From assembly GCA_018296165.2 (NCBI GenBank), contig JACKQL020000030.1:310001-374000 (forward strand): DNA of 64,000 nucleotides, written 5' to 3'. The notes beneath the pieces are model-generated. The model was not told where the DNA came from, did no database searches, and saw only the letters and a program-made list of their open reading frames with translations. This stretch comes from Termitomyces sp. T153 (taxonomy: Eukaryota > Basidiomycota > Agaricomycetes > Agaricales > Lyophyllaceae). Made by a program: the position numbers and the translations under genes. Below, one piece after another: positions 1 to 10,553 of this stretch (the first letter of the stretch is position 1; the number at the start of each line of letters is the position of its first letter).

Positions 1-887
1 TTTGCAAGTATATTGATTGAAGCAATATTTATAATCAAATTATTCTATTTATTCTATGCCCTTGCATAGAACCTTCTACACCTTCCATGGAAGTCCTTCT
101 ATTGGCTACATTATCACTACCATGCTCTTCAGCACTTATGTAATGCTTCTCATTATTTTCATTCTCCTGCAATCTTGCTTTCTTCAAGGCTAAGGCAAAA
201 TCCTCTTTGTTGTCAATGATGTCACTGATGCCATGTTTGCAAACCACATGAGCAGAACTTGAGGGGAGCTCCAAACATAATCTAGCAAGTCTGGCTTTGA
301 GTGCCTGCACAAAGATTTCTAATGAACAAAACAAATGATGTCACCAAAATAAGGCACTTCTCATACCTCAGTTCCATTTGTTGCAACTAGAAGTAGATGG
401 TCCAAATGAATAAGTAGATTGTTTTTCCTCCCAAGCTTGATTGTTCAGAATGTCATTGATATTTCACCTAGCCAACATAAAATGATCCAGGAATTGTAGA
501 AACCTTATTTGGGAGTCTGTCAAGCATAAGCATTGTAAGCAATAAGTCATAGTCAATCTGTAGACTTACTGAAGATTAGTATCAAGGACAAGTTGATGAA
601 AGGCAATTATGTTGTCATCAGTGTGAATGTAGGTTCCTCCTGTGAGAATACATGCAAAGCTTCTGTGTTCATCAGTGTTAGGGAGGAACAAGTGCCTTTT
701 GAAACATATCACTGTGGCCTTTGTGGGTCAAGATTCTCATTGAAGAGTGCAAGCTGTGAATGTCCTTGCAATTTCATGAGAGTTGAAGCCATTAAGATTA
801 CCTTCTGCAAAGGTTTCATCAAAGTACTTGAATACCAATTAACCCCAGGAATGCCAGGCAGATGATGCCCCACCTCTGTGGCCTCAG
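1..887. repeat. Left arm of a long inverted repeat
   Basis: This segment is the reverse complement of 42331-43218 with only scattered mismatches. Outer positions pair as p and 43219-p and inner ones as 43218-p, so about one single-base indel separates the arms. The similarity starts at the first base of the window and stops at about 887, after which the two inner flanks are unrelated. The arm is CpG-poor like its surroundings. It may extend left of the window, but in the right arm the match ends exactly where CpG-rich DNA begins, so position 1 is probably close to the real outer end. Confidence 0.9.
35..823 (-). pseudogene. Decayed spliced gene of unknown function (left-arm copy)
   Basis: This is the mirror copy of the gene in the right arm. 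Reading on the minus strand, coding-like blocks lie at about 823-570, 516-367 and 318-35, separated by introns with GT-AG ends (569-517 and 366-319). The last block gives a charged, Lys/Glu/Asn-rich tail and ends at a TGA at 35-37. The middle blocks contain stops, so the gene looks dead. I do not recognise a catalytic domain. Its outward orientation in both arms means it may belong to the element that made the arms, but that is inference. Confidence 0.4.
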
Positions 888-1289
888 AGTGGCATGAGGA
901 CCTTTATCAGTTTGTAGAACTGTGTGGGACAGAATATTCCCAGTTCACAGAATAGACCTCTATTTGTTCTGTATAACCATATGAGATGAGATATTTACAA
1001 GTCATGTAAGGATAATGTAAACTGGATAAAGTATGCTATGTACCCTCAGTTTGCACAATAGAACTGAGGGTCTCCAAAATGGGAAGGTAATATATAGTAT
1101 GATTGAGAGTGAGGCTGAAAGAGCTGTATAGTAGCAATTGAGGGTGAGTCTTAGAAAGAGGGAAACCTAAAGAGGCAATGTGATTGGTTATCTGAGAACA
1201 AGCAAGAACAGAGTGAGCACCACCAACCACAGTTGTGGAGTCCTTCATGACATTCCCCCAGACTCAAAGCAGTGGTGTAAGTCCAAAAA
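888..1289. other. Unassigned CpG-poor sequence
   Basis: I see no convincing gene, RNA or repeat here. The stretch has the same TG/CA-rich, CpG-poor composition as the rest of the left block and leads into a decayed copia fragment. Confidence 0.5.
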
Positions 1290-1960
1290 GGCAGACCACA
1301 TAACAATGGGTAATGGAAGAGAGGGGTTTTGTGAGGAGGTCAGCTGGGTTTTTAATGGAGGGAATATGCATGATCTTGATGTCACCCTTTTTGACACATT
1401 CACAAATGTAATGATGACAAATATAAATATGTTTTGCTTGTGCATATCCCTTGGTGTCTCAAGTGAGGGAGATAGCTGGTGAATTGTCAATGTAAATAGG
1501 GGTGGGCAGATTCTGAGGGAGATTAACCTCCAGTTGCCAATTAAACATCTACAGAGCCTGGTGTGAGCTTTGGGACATACCATATACTCTGCTTCTGTAG
1601 TGGAGAGGGCAACAGTGGGTTGTTGTTTTGGCTCCAGGAAACTGCACTGCCAGCCATAGTGAACATGTCCCAGTCAATTGACATGTATTGAGATCTTCTC
1701 CATAATCAGCATCAATATAACCAATAGGCTTGATACTAATACTCTTTCAGTAGGTAATTTGGCAATCCAGGGTCCTGTTCACATACTCCATCACAGAGAC
1801 AAGGGCTTTCCAGTGAGGAGGTCTGGGGTTGTTTGGTCTAGGGTGTCTTCTGAGACTAGAAGCAGGGCACAGAGATACTGTTCCAAGGTCTGGTTTACTC
1901 ATTCTGTTTGTCTATTGGTCTTCAGGTGATAAGTGGTCCATAGGTTGCTCTTTATTTCTA
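1290..1960 (-). pseudogene. Ty1/copia RNase H fragment
   Basis: The minus strand encodes, across several frames, the typical end of a copia polyprotein. In order there is an H-W-K-A motif before the RNase H (about 1830), G-Y-I-D-A-D-Y (about 1710), A-G-S-A-V-S-W (about 1640), T-V-A-L-S-T-T-E-A-E-Y-M (about 1590), I-Y-I-D-N (about 1500), A-K-H-I (about 1440) and A-D-L-L-T-K-P-L (about 1330). These are hallmark copia RNase H motifs. Frame changes and stops make it non-coding now. No integrase, RT or LTR of this element is visible nearby, so it is a fragment. Confidence 0.7.
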
Positions 1961-2271
1961 GGGCCTTGCATCACAACTGCCAGAAGAGACAAACAGAGCA
2001 CTACAGTCAGAGATGATATTGTCAAGGACTCTGTGCTTGGAGAATACATGATTAAGGAATAGCTTAGCAAACTGTAGGGCATTGTTGGTGGTGTAGCAGT
2101 AACTAATTTGTGGTTAGATTCACATTCTTGGGTGTGGTCTATCCATTGCCAGCTCTGGTGGCTTGGTCTATGTGCTGGTGGCCCCAGTAGTGTAGTCTAT
2201 CCATTACCAGTATGGTGGAAACCAGTATGACAGAACAGTACATGAGATACATAAATACAGTAGAATGACAA

Positions 2272-2376
2272 CAGCAATGTGGTGTATTGGTACTGCATTG
2301 TCACTTGATATTGCTCTTATGTAGCAGCTTCAGGTTTGACTCCTGTAAGTGGCAATACATCACAACTTTTTTTTTT
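2272..2376 (+). pseudogene. tRNA-like module T1 with oligo-T terminator
   Basis: An A-box-like sequence (TGGTGTATTGG, 2280-2290) and a B-box-like sequence (GGTTTGACTCC, from 2333) lie 53 nt apart, the spacing of a class II (long variable arm) tRNA. A run of ten T at 2367-2376 would stop RNA polymerase III. The acceptor stem does not pair well, so this is a tRNA-like or SINE-like module rather than a working tRNA. Confidence 0.5.
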
Positions 2377-2442
2377 CATCTTTTGTTGAACATATGCAAG
2401 TTGTTTCATTGCAGGATGCCTAAAATACAACCCTTTTACAAC

Positions 2443-2549
2443 ATAAATGTGGTGTACTGGTACTGTGTTGTCACTTTGTATTAATCTCATGTGGCAGCTG
2501 CAGGTTTGACTCCTGCAGTTGGCAATAATCATTATGGGACATGGTTTTT
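2443..2549 (+). pseudogene. tRNA-like module T2
   Basis: The A-box is TGGTGTACTGG (2451-2461) and the B-box GGTTTGACTCC (2503-2513). The T arm has a perfect 5-bp stem (GCAGG with CCTGC) around a 7-nt loop that differs from the tRNA consensus by one CpG-type C-to-T change. A run of five T follows at 2545-2549. It closely resembles T1. Confidence 0.55.
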
Positions 2550-2603
2550 GCATTTTCAATACTTGAATTACATGGTATTTTTGTTTATTTGAGCTCAATA
2601 TAA

Positions 2604-2715
2604 CAGCTCTATAGTCTAGTGGAATTGCCTTTGAAGCTTGTAAGCCTTCCATTCTTTCAACCTCTGAGTTTGACCCCTAGTGTTTGCATTATCTAACATA
2701 TTCCACACCATTTTT
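2604..2715 (+). pseudogene. tRNA-like module T3
   Basis: The A-box is TAGTCTAGTGG (2612-2622) and the B-box GAGTTTGACCCC (2666-2677), 54 nt apart. A T5 run lies at 2711-2715. The acceptor stem cannot be drawn with confidence. Confidence 0.5.
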
Positions 2716-2721
2716 ACATCA

Positions 2722-2853
2722 CACATCTATGGTCTAGTGAAATTGGCTTTCAAGCTTTGAAGTGTTCCATCACTGTGATCAATGTATTGGGTTAGTTGCA
2801 GGTTTGACTCCTCTGGCTGGCAATGTCCATGTACAATTTGCTGCAAAGTTTTT
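2722..2853 (+). pseudogene. tRNA-like module T4
   Basis: The A-box is TGGTCTAGTGA (2730-2740) and the B-box GGTTTGACTCC (2801-2811). The interval is about 71 nt, longer than its neighbours, which suggests an internal insertion. A T5 run lies at 2849-2853. Confidence 0.45.
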
Positions 2854-2857
2854 GGCA

Positions 2858-2995
2858 TGTGTATATGGTGTAGTGGAATTCTCTTTGAAGCTTCTAAGCT
2901 TTCTATCCCTGCAAGTTCTAGGTTTGACCTCTACTCCTTGCATTGTCCAGTATATTCTCTGCCATTTTATTTGTTTAACACCTGCAAAGCTTTTT
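2858..2995 (+). pseudogene. tRNA-like module T5
   Basis: The A-box is TGGTGTAGTGG (2866-2876) and the B-box begins at 2921 (GGTTTGACCTC), 55 nt apart. A T5 run lies at 2991-2995. This is the last of five modules on the same strand within about 720 bp. Confidence 0.5.
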
Positions 2996-4829
2996 ATTGA
3001 ACCTTATTGGAGCTACTGAGCATTTATGGAATAACAATATGCTATGAGCAGAAAGGTCATACCATTAGAAAGTCCTAAAGGAAGTAGTGCCAGATATATC
3101 TGTCAGGAACATTTAAAAATGAAATCCACTGGAAGATGCAGTCCATCAACAATGCTGGGCTGTTTGAGTGGATTTATTGCAAGTACTACTTGTTGGAGTT
3201 CTAGATCCCTCAATGTAACTAGCTGCATCCTCTTTCAATCTCTCTGCTTGAGATCTCCTTTGTCTCCTTGAGATGATTAATAGCAGGCCAGGTAATGCCT
3301 TGTGCTTCCAATGTGCCAGTTGACAAGATGGTGTTGCCTCTGTTTCTGTTTCATGTGTGTCCTCTTTCTAGTTGAGAATTTCAAGAACAGATCTAGGCAC
3401 TGCATAACAAGGAGACCCATCTGCTTGGCCATTGATTGGAGTTACTAGGTTATTCCATCCTCTTTGCCATAGCTGTTGTATAGTGACATTGTTGACAATC
3501 TGAAGACCTATTTGGAGATTGGACATGGGTGCAGTTCCAGGTTCACTAGCCAGATCTGGGGATACAGTGCCAGCATTGCTGGCTGGATCAGGTTGGCCTG
3601 CAATGCTGGAAATGCCCACCAGATCCAGCACTAAAATACTGGGTATGCCAGTCACAGTAATGCTGGGTTTGTGAGCCAGATCCAGGTGGACTACCATGCT
3701 GGATTTGCCAGCCAGAGAATTTACTGCCATATCACCACTGGATGACCCAACATGCTTTTCTTTCCTTTGATGTTCTCCTTTCTTTCAAGCTGCCTTATGT
3801 GATGCTGCAGCAGTATCCCTCTTTCCATAGTCAGCACAAGTGCCATACTCAGCAGAAACCCTATCCTTATTCTTGATGACATAAAACTTTCACCAGAATG
3901 TATCACCAGATCCATGTACTTCCTGACAATTTCTCCAGACCTTCAGAAGGCACAACAGCTCTGACCAACTAAGGTTGTGGGGACCTTGGAATTCCAGTCA
4001 TTTAGGAAGATATCTTGAATTGATGAATTCCATACAATTCAACCACACAGCATCATATAGAGCAGATTTGTAACAAAAGCCTCAGGCAATTTCTGAGAAT
4101 TTTTAATTGAGAAAGATCCAAAGAACCAGAACAACATCTTTACTGTAATGGCTGTTCAAGTAGTCTCAGATGAGCATTTCCAATTCTGGCCAGGTTTGGA
4201 CCATGTTGCTTGGTGGAGGTAGTAGTATTGGAAAACCATCACTGTCTTACTTAAGAGCAAGATTGGGACAGCTCAGGACAGAAGTAGTGTCCTGTTGCAA
4301 GGTGTTATTTGTTGCTATATGTATGCCTAGGAGAGTAGACATGTAGTCCACCATCTTCTGTTTGAAGTCACTTACCAGCTCAGGAAACATATTTTTGAAT
4401 GAATACCAGTGGGTCCATGTCAAGTGAGACATATTGTCATGTCTACAAGTACATTGCTGTTAAAAAAGATTAAGTTCTGGCATAACATGCACCTACACCC
4501 TAAGAGTCATGCCTTCTTCTGCAATCCAACCTACAACAGTCCAGCTCAACATGCCCATTTCCTTAAAACAAAGGATGTCTGCATCATCAACTCATTTCAA
4601 ACCATATTTGTCTGCCTTTCTAAAATAAAGACATCAGAACAGATCATGGGATGGATAGTGGAGACTGGAGGCCAAACCAACAGTGCTACATTGAACAGAA
4701 CTGAGGATTGGACAGTGGGCACTGGATAGCAGACAGCCAGCAGGTTAAGGGGCAATATGACTTTAGAATGAAAAAAGGGATTACTCACTTGCACTGTATA
4801 TCCAGCAGATTTCCTTGCTTGCTCCACTG
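2996..4829. other. Unassigned decayed sequence with a loose tandem repeat
   Basis: No recognisable gene. At about 3530-3720 short motifs around CCAGATCC and ATGCTGG recur several times, which looks like a degraded tandem repeat that was perhaps part of a proline-rich coding region on the minus strand. The rest gives only short reading frames. Confidence 0.4.
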
Positions 4830-5455
4830 AGTGGCTGTCCTCCTTAAGTGGTTTGCATCCTCAACATTGTTCACAGCCACATTGTACTGTGAAGATGCCT
4901 CTAGTAATGAGCTGTCAAGATCCTCAACCACCCAGCAAGTCTTTTATCTCCTGATTAATTTCCTTTGACATTGTTTGCTGGACCATACCCCTAACAAAAG
5001 TTTACATGAGTGCCTTTAGTTCTTTATGTTGGTTATATGGTCTCCAGGAATTTTTCATGTAGTTTCCAACTTTCTACTGGAAGGCATTAAAAGTCTGGAT
5101 TGAGCAAATGTGAAGAGGAACTCACCTTGATTTTCTCTGCCCACTCTTCTCCAGTTTCTGGTGCTGTTCCCTTACTGGCTGAGTAGTTGAAAATATTGGT
5201 GAGAATTTGATCTTTTAAGATGGTGGTTCTAGCCTGACAATTTGGCCCTTGCTGGTACATTTCCTTATATGGTTCAAAAATTGTCCTCTCATCTGCAGTG
5301 AAGAGTGGTCCTGTTTGTCTTTTTCTTGGATAAAATATTGGTTCTTGTGCCTGGTGGACATTGGGTATGGACTTGTTGGACAAGGACATTTTGTAGGCCC
5401 AATTGTTAAATTCAATTTTTATCAAAGACTGAATCACATGATCTTTCATCCACAT
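4830..5455 (-). pseudogene. Remnant of a basidiomycete gene of unknown function
   Basis: A 122-codon minus-strand frame (5455-5087) contains a basic P-R-K-R-Q-T stretch followed by an acidic segment with pattern F-T-x-x-E-R-x-x-F-x-P-Y-K-E, then I-L-K-x-Q-I-L-x-x-I-F-N-Y. I recall this pattern from uncharacterised proteins common in mushroom genomes, often beside repeats; that link is from memory and unverified. Downstream on the minus strand (to about 4830) coding-like text continues with stops. No catalytic residues are evident. It is probably a transposon passenger or a captured gene fragment. Confidence 0.3.
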
Positions 5456-5460
5456 GAAAA

Positions 5461-6339
5461 ACTTTCATAGATAATGCACCACAGCCAGTGTCTGCCTGCC
5501 AGAGCAGACATTGGACAGCCTTCTCAGCTGGCCTTCCCAAAGCCTTCCACCAATTCTGTCTCTCTCTGCATCAAATAACTCTCTGTCTCTTTAACCATTG
5601 AAGAAACCAGTTTTGAGAAAATCCAATTTGTTGCTAATGTCACCAACACCAATGAATATCTGTTGTTCTATTGTCCCTTCTATTGTCCATCTTGTCAGAT
5701 GGTCTGATGGTGGCTTTTCCACCTTAGCCTAGTGCATATCACTTGATAGAAAGTTTCACAAGAACATTACCTTTGAGAATACCTAATGTTGTGAAAAGAT
5801 TGCCAATATCAACCATCATCTATTGCATGTCACTTGCACCTCTTTCCATCAACCAATCTATAATATGTGGGATGACTCCTGGAAAAGTGGCTGTGCTTAT
5901 GCAACAACTTTTCTGCTGACTAAAATTTGTCAGTATTTACAAATGCTGACAAATCTCAACCCTTTTATGGTAATACAATCAGATTTGGATGTTACACTCT
6001 TCAGATACATTTTTTACAAAACAAAATACAGCAGACAACTTTAATCAATGTATACTATCATTTGACCATGTGTAAAAGGTGCCAGATAGTCTGCAGGGAT
6101 GAAAAGAGTCAAACATGATTTAATGGACACTGTTTTTCATGCCTTGCATGTTTTTTGACACAACATGACCAAATAATGGACATTTCCAAGATCATGGAAA
6201 GGAGGCCACACAACAAAGTATGTTTGGTCAGATCTATTGATTGATTGATGTTGACTAACAAGCTTATCAGTAAATCCTTTACCACATTGAGCTATTGTTA
6301 TATTGAACATCTCATCATGCAAGTTAATTTTAATGGTTT
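5461..6339. other. Unassigned sequence before the Helitron
   Basis: Only short frames occur here. I could not place a Helitron 5' end (usually TC inside an A/T dinucleotide), so the element may begin anywhere in this stretch. Confidence 0.4.
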
Positions 6340-7908
6340 TTGACTATTAAAATGCTTAACAATGGATGTTTCAGGCAACCACCTACTACTCCTGAAAGCC
6401 AAAGGCAACAAGCTAGGAATCAAAGGAGACATGAACAGTTACAAATGACAGATCCTGACAATTGTCAAGCAAATAGAAACAATAGATCTTTGGAACAGAT
6501 CAATACTGTGGTTGTCCCACCACTTCAATTGGGGCCTGGGGGTATCAATCAATCTATGGGAACTGGGGGTTTGAGATGTATAGCTACTGCTTCTGGCTTT
6601 TTGGGAAGACCTATTAGGCAGGCAGCAGCTGCTGATGATCCATTTTTTATGGTCATTCCAGAAACTGTTTTGCCTGAAGGGTGGAATGCTTCTTTGCAGA
6701 ATCCCATTCCTAGAGTGGTGCCACCTCTACCTGCTCCTATACAGAGAAGAGGCAATAGAGTCAATCAGTCTGCTCTTGCTCAAGCTGCTATGGTCATTCC
6801 AGAAACAGTTTTGCCAGAAGGTTGGGATGCTTCTTTGCAGAATCCCTTACCTAGAATGGTGCCACCTTTGCCTGCTCCTGTATATGGAAGGGTCAGAAAT
6901 GGTCCCTTACCAGAGCTTATAATGGTACCAGCTCCACTTGCTCCCCAAGCCCTGTTAGAAGAGCAACAAAGGCTAAGACAGAGGCAACAAGAGCAGGCAC
7001 TGGCAATCTTGCAAGAACAACAAAGGCTAAGGCATATTACTATAGCTACAGAGCAGGAGAGGCAACAACAAGAGGTACTAGCAGTGTTGCAAGAGCAACA
7101 AAGGCTGAGACAAGATCAGGAGAGGCAACAGGCATTGGCTATTCTGAGCCAGGAAAGGGTGAGGAAGGAAGAAGAGGTCAGTCAAAGACAACTTGAAAAT
7201 GCCACTGGGACTAATAAAGTCTGACAGCATATTGATCTGAGTCCTGAACATAGGCCTTTGAATGCAGTTATGGCTCAAAGAATTTTTCAAGGCTGGGAGC
7301 AGCAATATGAAGCTGATCTGGAAGAGGATTTCAATGATTTAGGTCCTCAGAATGATATACCTTCTGAGGATGACTTGGAATATGTTGATTATGTTCAACA
7401 GAGACCTGCAGAGCAATTGGATCTTCCCCTTGATATGCCATTGGGTCCTCAGGATAACATACCTTCTGATGATGACTTGGAATATGTTGGTCCTGTTCAA
7501 CAGAGACCTGCAGAGCAATTGGATCCTCCCTTTGATGTGCCATTGGGTCCTCAGGATGACATACCTTCTGATGATGACTTCAAATATGTTGATCCTGTTC
7601 AACAGAGACCTGCAGAAGACTTGGAACCTGCTCCACCCAACCATCCAGCAGGACTGCAAAATCCTGCTGAGCAGCCTCCCCTTAGACTTCCTATGCCACC
7701 ACAGCTTGGCCCTGTTCAGCCTATTCCAAAAGGAAGGCAACCTTACTTGATTGAATACCCTCCACACTATCTTAGTCCTATGACTGTCATATGTCCACAC
7801 TGCCAAGCTTTACATTTTAATGCTGAAAAGCTCACTAAGTCTACTAGAAACAATCCAAAGTTTGGCATGTGCTGCTTACAAGGCCAAGTGAATTTGCTCA
7901 GGCTTTGA
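6340..7908 (+). pseudogene. Helitron N-terminal region: Gln-rich coiled coil, acidic repeats, zinc motif
   Basis: One phase runs from 6340 to 7908 with a single internal TGA at 7222-7224, so it was probably one exon. A ~30-residue block holding V-I-P-E-T-V-L-P-E-G-W occurs twice (about 6650-6740 and 6790-6880). Residues about 205-290 are Gln/Arg/Glu-rich with heptad-like E-Q-Q-R-L-R repeats, a likely coiled coil. A 34-residue acidic repeat follows at 7339-7633. At 7789-7803 the motif C-P-H-C-Q-A-L-H-F, followed by P-K-F-G-M-C-C, matches the zinc-like motif at the start of Helitron Rep proteins. Start choice is uncertain; 6340 is simply the first Met in phase. Confidence 0.75.
7339..7633 (+). 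repeat. Three tandem 102-bp coding repeats
   Basis: Units begin at 7339, 7441 and 7543 (the last is partial) and each encodes about 34 residues starting L-G-P-Q and containing I-P-S-x-D-D and V-Q-Q-R-P-A-E. The units differ by a few residues and keep the reading frame. Confidence 0.9.
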
Positions 7909-10500
7909 GATGCTCCAGCAGATTTATTGAACCTGCTCAATGGGCATCATCCTCTCTCTCACACCTTTAAAACATCTATCTGTTAATACAATGCAGCTTT
8001 TGCATTCACATCTCTGGGAGTCAAAATTGATTATGCCACCACCAATGCACCTGGATCATACAGCTTTAGGATCAATGGAGAACTCCATCATTTGACAGGT
8101 GCCTTGCTTCCTATTGAAGGCAATCTTCCTGTATATGCACACCTCTACTTTTATGACCAGAATCAGCAATTGGCTTTTTGTCAACAGAACAATTCCAGGC
8201 TGGACCCTCAGATAATGGCCTCTTTGCAGGATATACTTGCTAGAGTCAATCCCTTCATTGACCTATACAAGCAGGCCAGGCAGGTTATGGGAGAAGTTCC
8301 AGAAGGCCAACCACAAAGGCCTTCTGTCAAGCTTACAGCTGATTTTAGAGATCCTTGATGCTATAATGACCCCAATGAACAGGGGGGAGTTGCAGCTGTA
8401 ATTCCTCGAGATGGCTCAGAGGAGTGATCAAATCATTGTGATATATTCTTACACTTGCATGGAGGGGAATTGAAGCAGATCAGCCATCTGCATCCATATC
8501 ACACTCCATTGCACTACACAATCATCTTTCCCACTGGAGAGCCTGAATACCACATCAACATTCTTGCCAGACATGGCCCACAAGGTTAACAAAGGACAAA
8601 TAAGGTCTCTGAAACCTCATACTATGCATATAGGCCTCATCAAAGAACTCTGGAATTTAATGCTGCTCTACTCTGGAGTGGGAGGCTATTTCAGCAATAT
8701 GTGGTTGAGGCATGGGCTTTAACTGAGCAAACAAAGTTGAATTGGGTTTGGCATAATCAGAAGAAGATCAGAGCTGAAGTCTATCAGGGAGTGGTGGATG
8801 CTGCTGCTGGAGATGAAGGGGTCACCCCACAAAGCCATCATGTTATCCTTCCCTCCTCTCATACTGGAAGTGAACAACAAATACAATTATTCCAGGACTC
8901 CATGGTTTTTTGCAGGCATTTTGGGAAACCTGATCTCTTCTTGACTATGACTGCCAATCCAAAGTGGTCAGAAATTGAAGAAGCTCTCTTGAAGGAACCT
9001 GCAGTCAATGGGAAGAAGCAAACAGCTGCTGATCAACTTGATATTGTTGCCAGAGTATTTGAACTCGAAAAAAATGCTGTGGTGAAGGAGATCAAGGAAG
9101 GTTTCTTTGGCAGCTATGTGGCTTATGTTCATACCATTGAATTCCAAAAGAGAGGACTTCCACACATGCACATCTTGATCTTTTTCCACCATCATCACAG
9201 GACCAAGGATGCACCTGATGTGGATTCCATTGTTTCTGCCCAAATTCCAGATCCAGTTGCTCAGCCTCAATTGCATTAGGTATTGGCTATGTTGAAATTC
9301 TGAATTTAGTAAGTTATCTTTGTTGTCAGGTTGTTACTACCAACATGGTCCATGGCCCATGTGGAGCTGCCAAACTCAATGCTAAGTGCATGGTAGATGG
9401 CAAATGTTCCAAGAAATACCCAAAGGAATTCCAAGAGTCTACTCAGTATGGAGATAATGGCTATCCTCAATATTCCAGACCTGACAATGGATGCTTCTTT
9501 GAAAAGAATGGTCATTGTTATGACAATCATGATGTTGTCCCATACAACCCTTATCTCTCAGCCAAGTACAAATGTCACATTAATGTGGAGGTCTGTACTT
9601 CAGTGGAAGCCATCAAGTACACTCACAAGTACATCTACAAAGGCCATGATAGGACAACCTTGGAGATTGCTGGAGAGCAGAGGGATGAAATCAAGGAACA
9701 CTTGGATGCCAGATACATTTCTGCAGCTGAATCATGCTGGCACATCTTTGAATTCAACATGCATGGAGAGCATCCCCCTGTATATCAATTACTTGTGCAT
9801 TTGGAGGGCCAACATGGAGTCTACTTTCAGGATAATGAGCCTTTGGAGATGGTAGCTGCTAGGCCTAATGCAAACAAGACTGCACTCACTGCTTGGTTTG
9901 AAGCCAATGCCAAATTCTCTAATAACAACACCACTTATCAGAATTTTCCAACAAAGTTTGTCTATGAAGTTTCCAAAAGGACTTGGAAGGAGAGGCAATG
10001 AGGAACAGCTATTGGGAGGATCTACTTTGCTTCACCAAAACAGGGAGAAAGGTTCTATCTCAGGATGCTCCTGACAGTTGTGACCAATGCAACATCATGG
10101 GCTGATCTCAGGACAGTCAATGGCTATACCTATCCTACTTACAAGGAGGCATGCAAGGCCCTTGGTCTTCTAGAAGATGATGCAGAATAGAGGCAGTGTC
10201 TTGCTGAAGCTGCTCCAATCCAATCAGGATCAGCTCTCAGACAGCTCTTTTGCATTATCCTATTCCACTGTGCTCCTACCACTCCAGAGGCTCTATGGGA
10301 TGAATTCAAGCACTCCATTTGTGATGATCTTCAACACAGATGAGAGAATATCAGGCAGTACAGGAACAGACTCTTTACTGATGAAGATGTCTATGACTAT
10401 GGCCTTTATCTGATCAATGACAACCTGAAGAATTTTGGCAAGACTCTTCAAGACTTTCCAAACATGCCAGAACCCTAACAAGTTTGGAATGTGATTCCAG
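7909..10500 (+). pseudogene. Helitron Rep (HUH endonuclease) region
   Basis: Downstream of the zinc motif comes the Helitron-like N domain (Y-N-A-A-F-A-F-T-S-L-G at about 7987-8020). The replication initiator core follows: F-G-K-P-D-L-F-L-T-M-T (about 8920-8950) and the HUH motif G-L-P-H-M-H-I-L-I-F (about 9155-9185). After the 50-nt intron come M-V-H-G-P-C-G (from 9345), P-Y-N-P-Y-L (about 9540) and K-Y-T-H-K-Y-I-Y-K-G-H-D-R (9614-9652), which holds the paired tyrosines expected to cut DNA. In-frame stops occur at about 7906, 7983, 8356, 8425, 8587, 9277, 9999, 10186 and 10345. Several are TGA where the family has Arg, and the tag at 9277 abuts the intron donor. Not translatable today. Confidence 0.85.
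9280..9329 (+). other. Spliceosomal intron in the Helitron gene (GT-AG, 50 nt)
   Basis: GTATTG at 9280 and TTGTCAG ending at 9329 bound a 50-nt gap. Removing it joins the Rep frame to the M-V-H-G-P-C-G block in phase 0; without removal the frame is lost. Length and borders match host introns in the window. Confidence 0.7.
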
Positions 10501-10553
10501 GCAAGTTGGACATTGTATAAGAGTTGACATTGATACTGATCAAATGATTTCAG
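10501..10553 (+). other. Probable GC-AG intron in the Helitron gene (53 nt)
   Basis: The gap begins GCAAGT and ends ATTTCAG. Removing it joins a frame ending W-N-V-I-P to one starting G-N-R-L-L-Q-E, which is how Helitron proteins usually read at this point. GC donors are a known minor class; alternatively a GT donor mutated to GC. Confidence 0.6.

Noticed and set aside
1..60. Possible telomere at the window start, because Helitron-type helicases are often subtelomeric
   Set aside because: No TTAGGG-type repeats are present, and the sequence is simply the outer end of the inverted repeat.
1..887. The inverted arms as LTRs of one retrotransposon
   Set aside because: LTRs of one element are direct repeats with TG...CA ends. 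These are inverted and lack those ends.
2287..3019. Cys/Leu-rich small protein frames
   Set aside because: They overlap the tRNA-like modules, and the frame follows repeated tRNA-like text rather than a protein family.
7331..7806. Minus-strand and alternative plus-strand frames with repeated residues
   Set aside because: These are shadows of the 102-bp repeats in the Helitron N-terminal frame, which has the zinc motif and correct phase.
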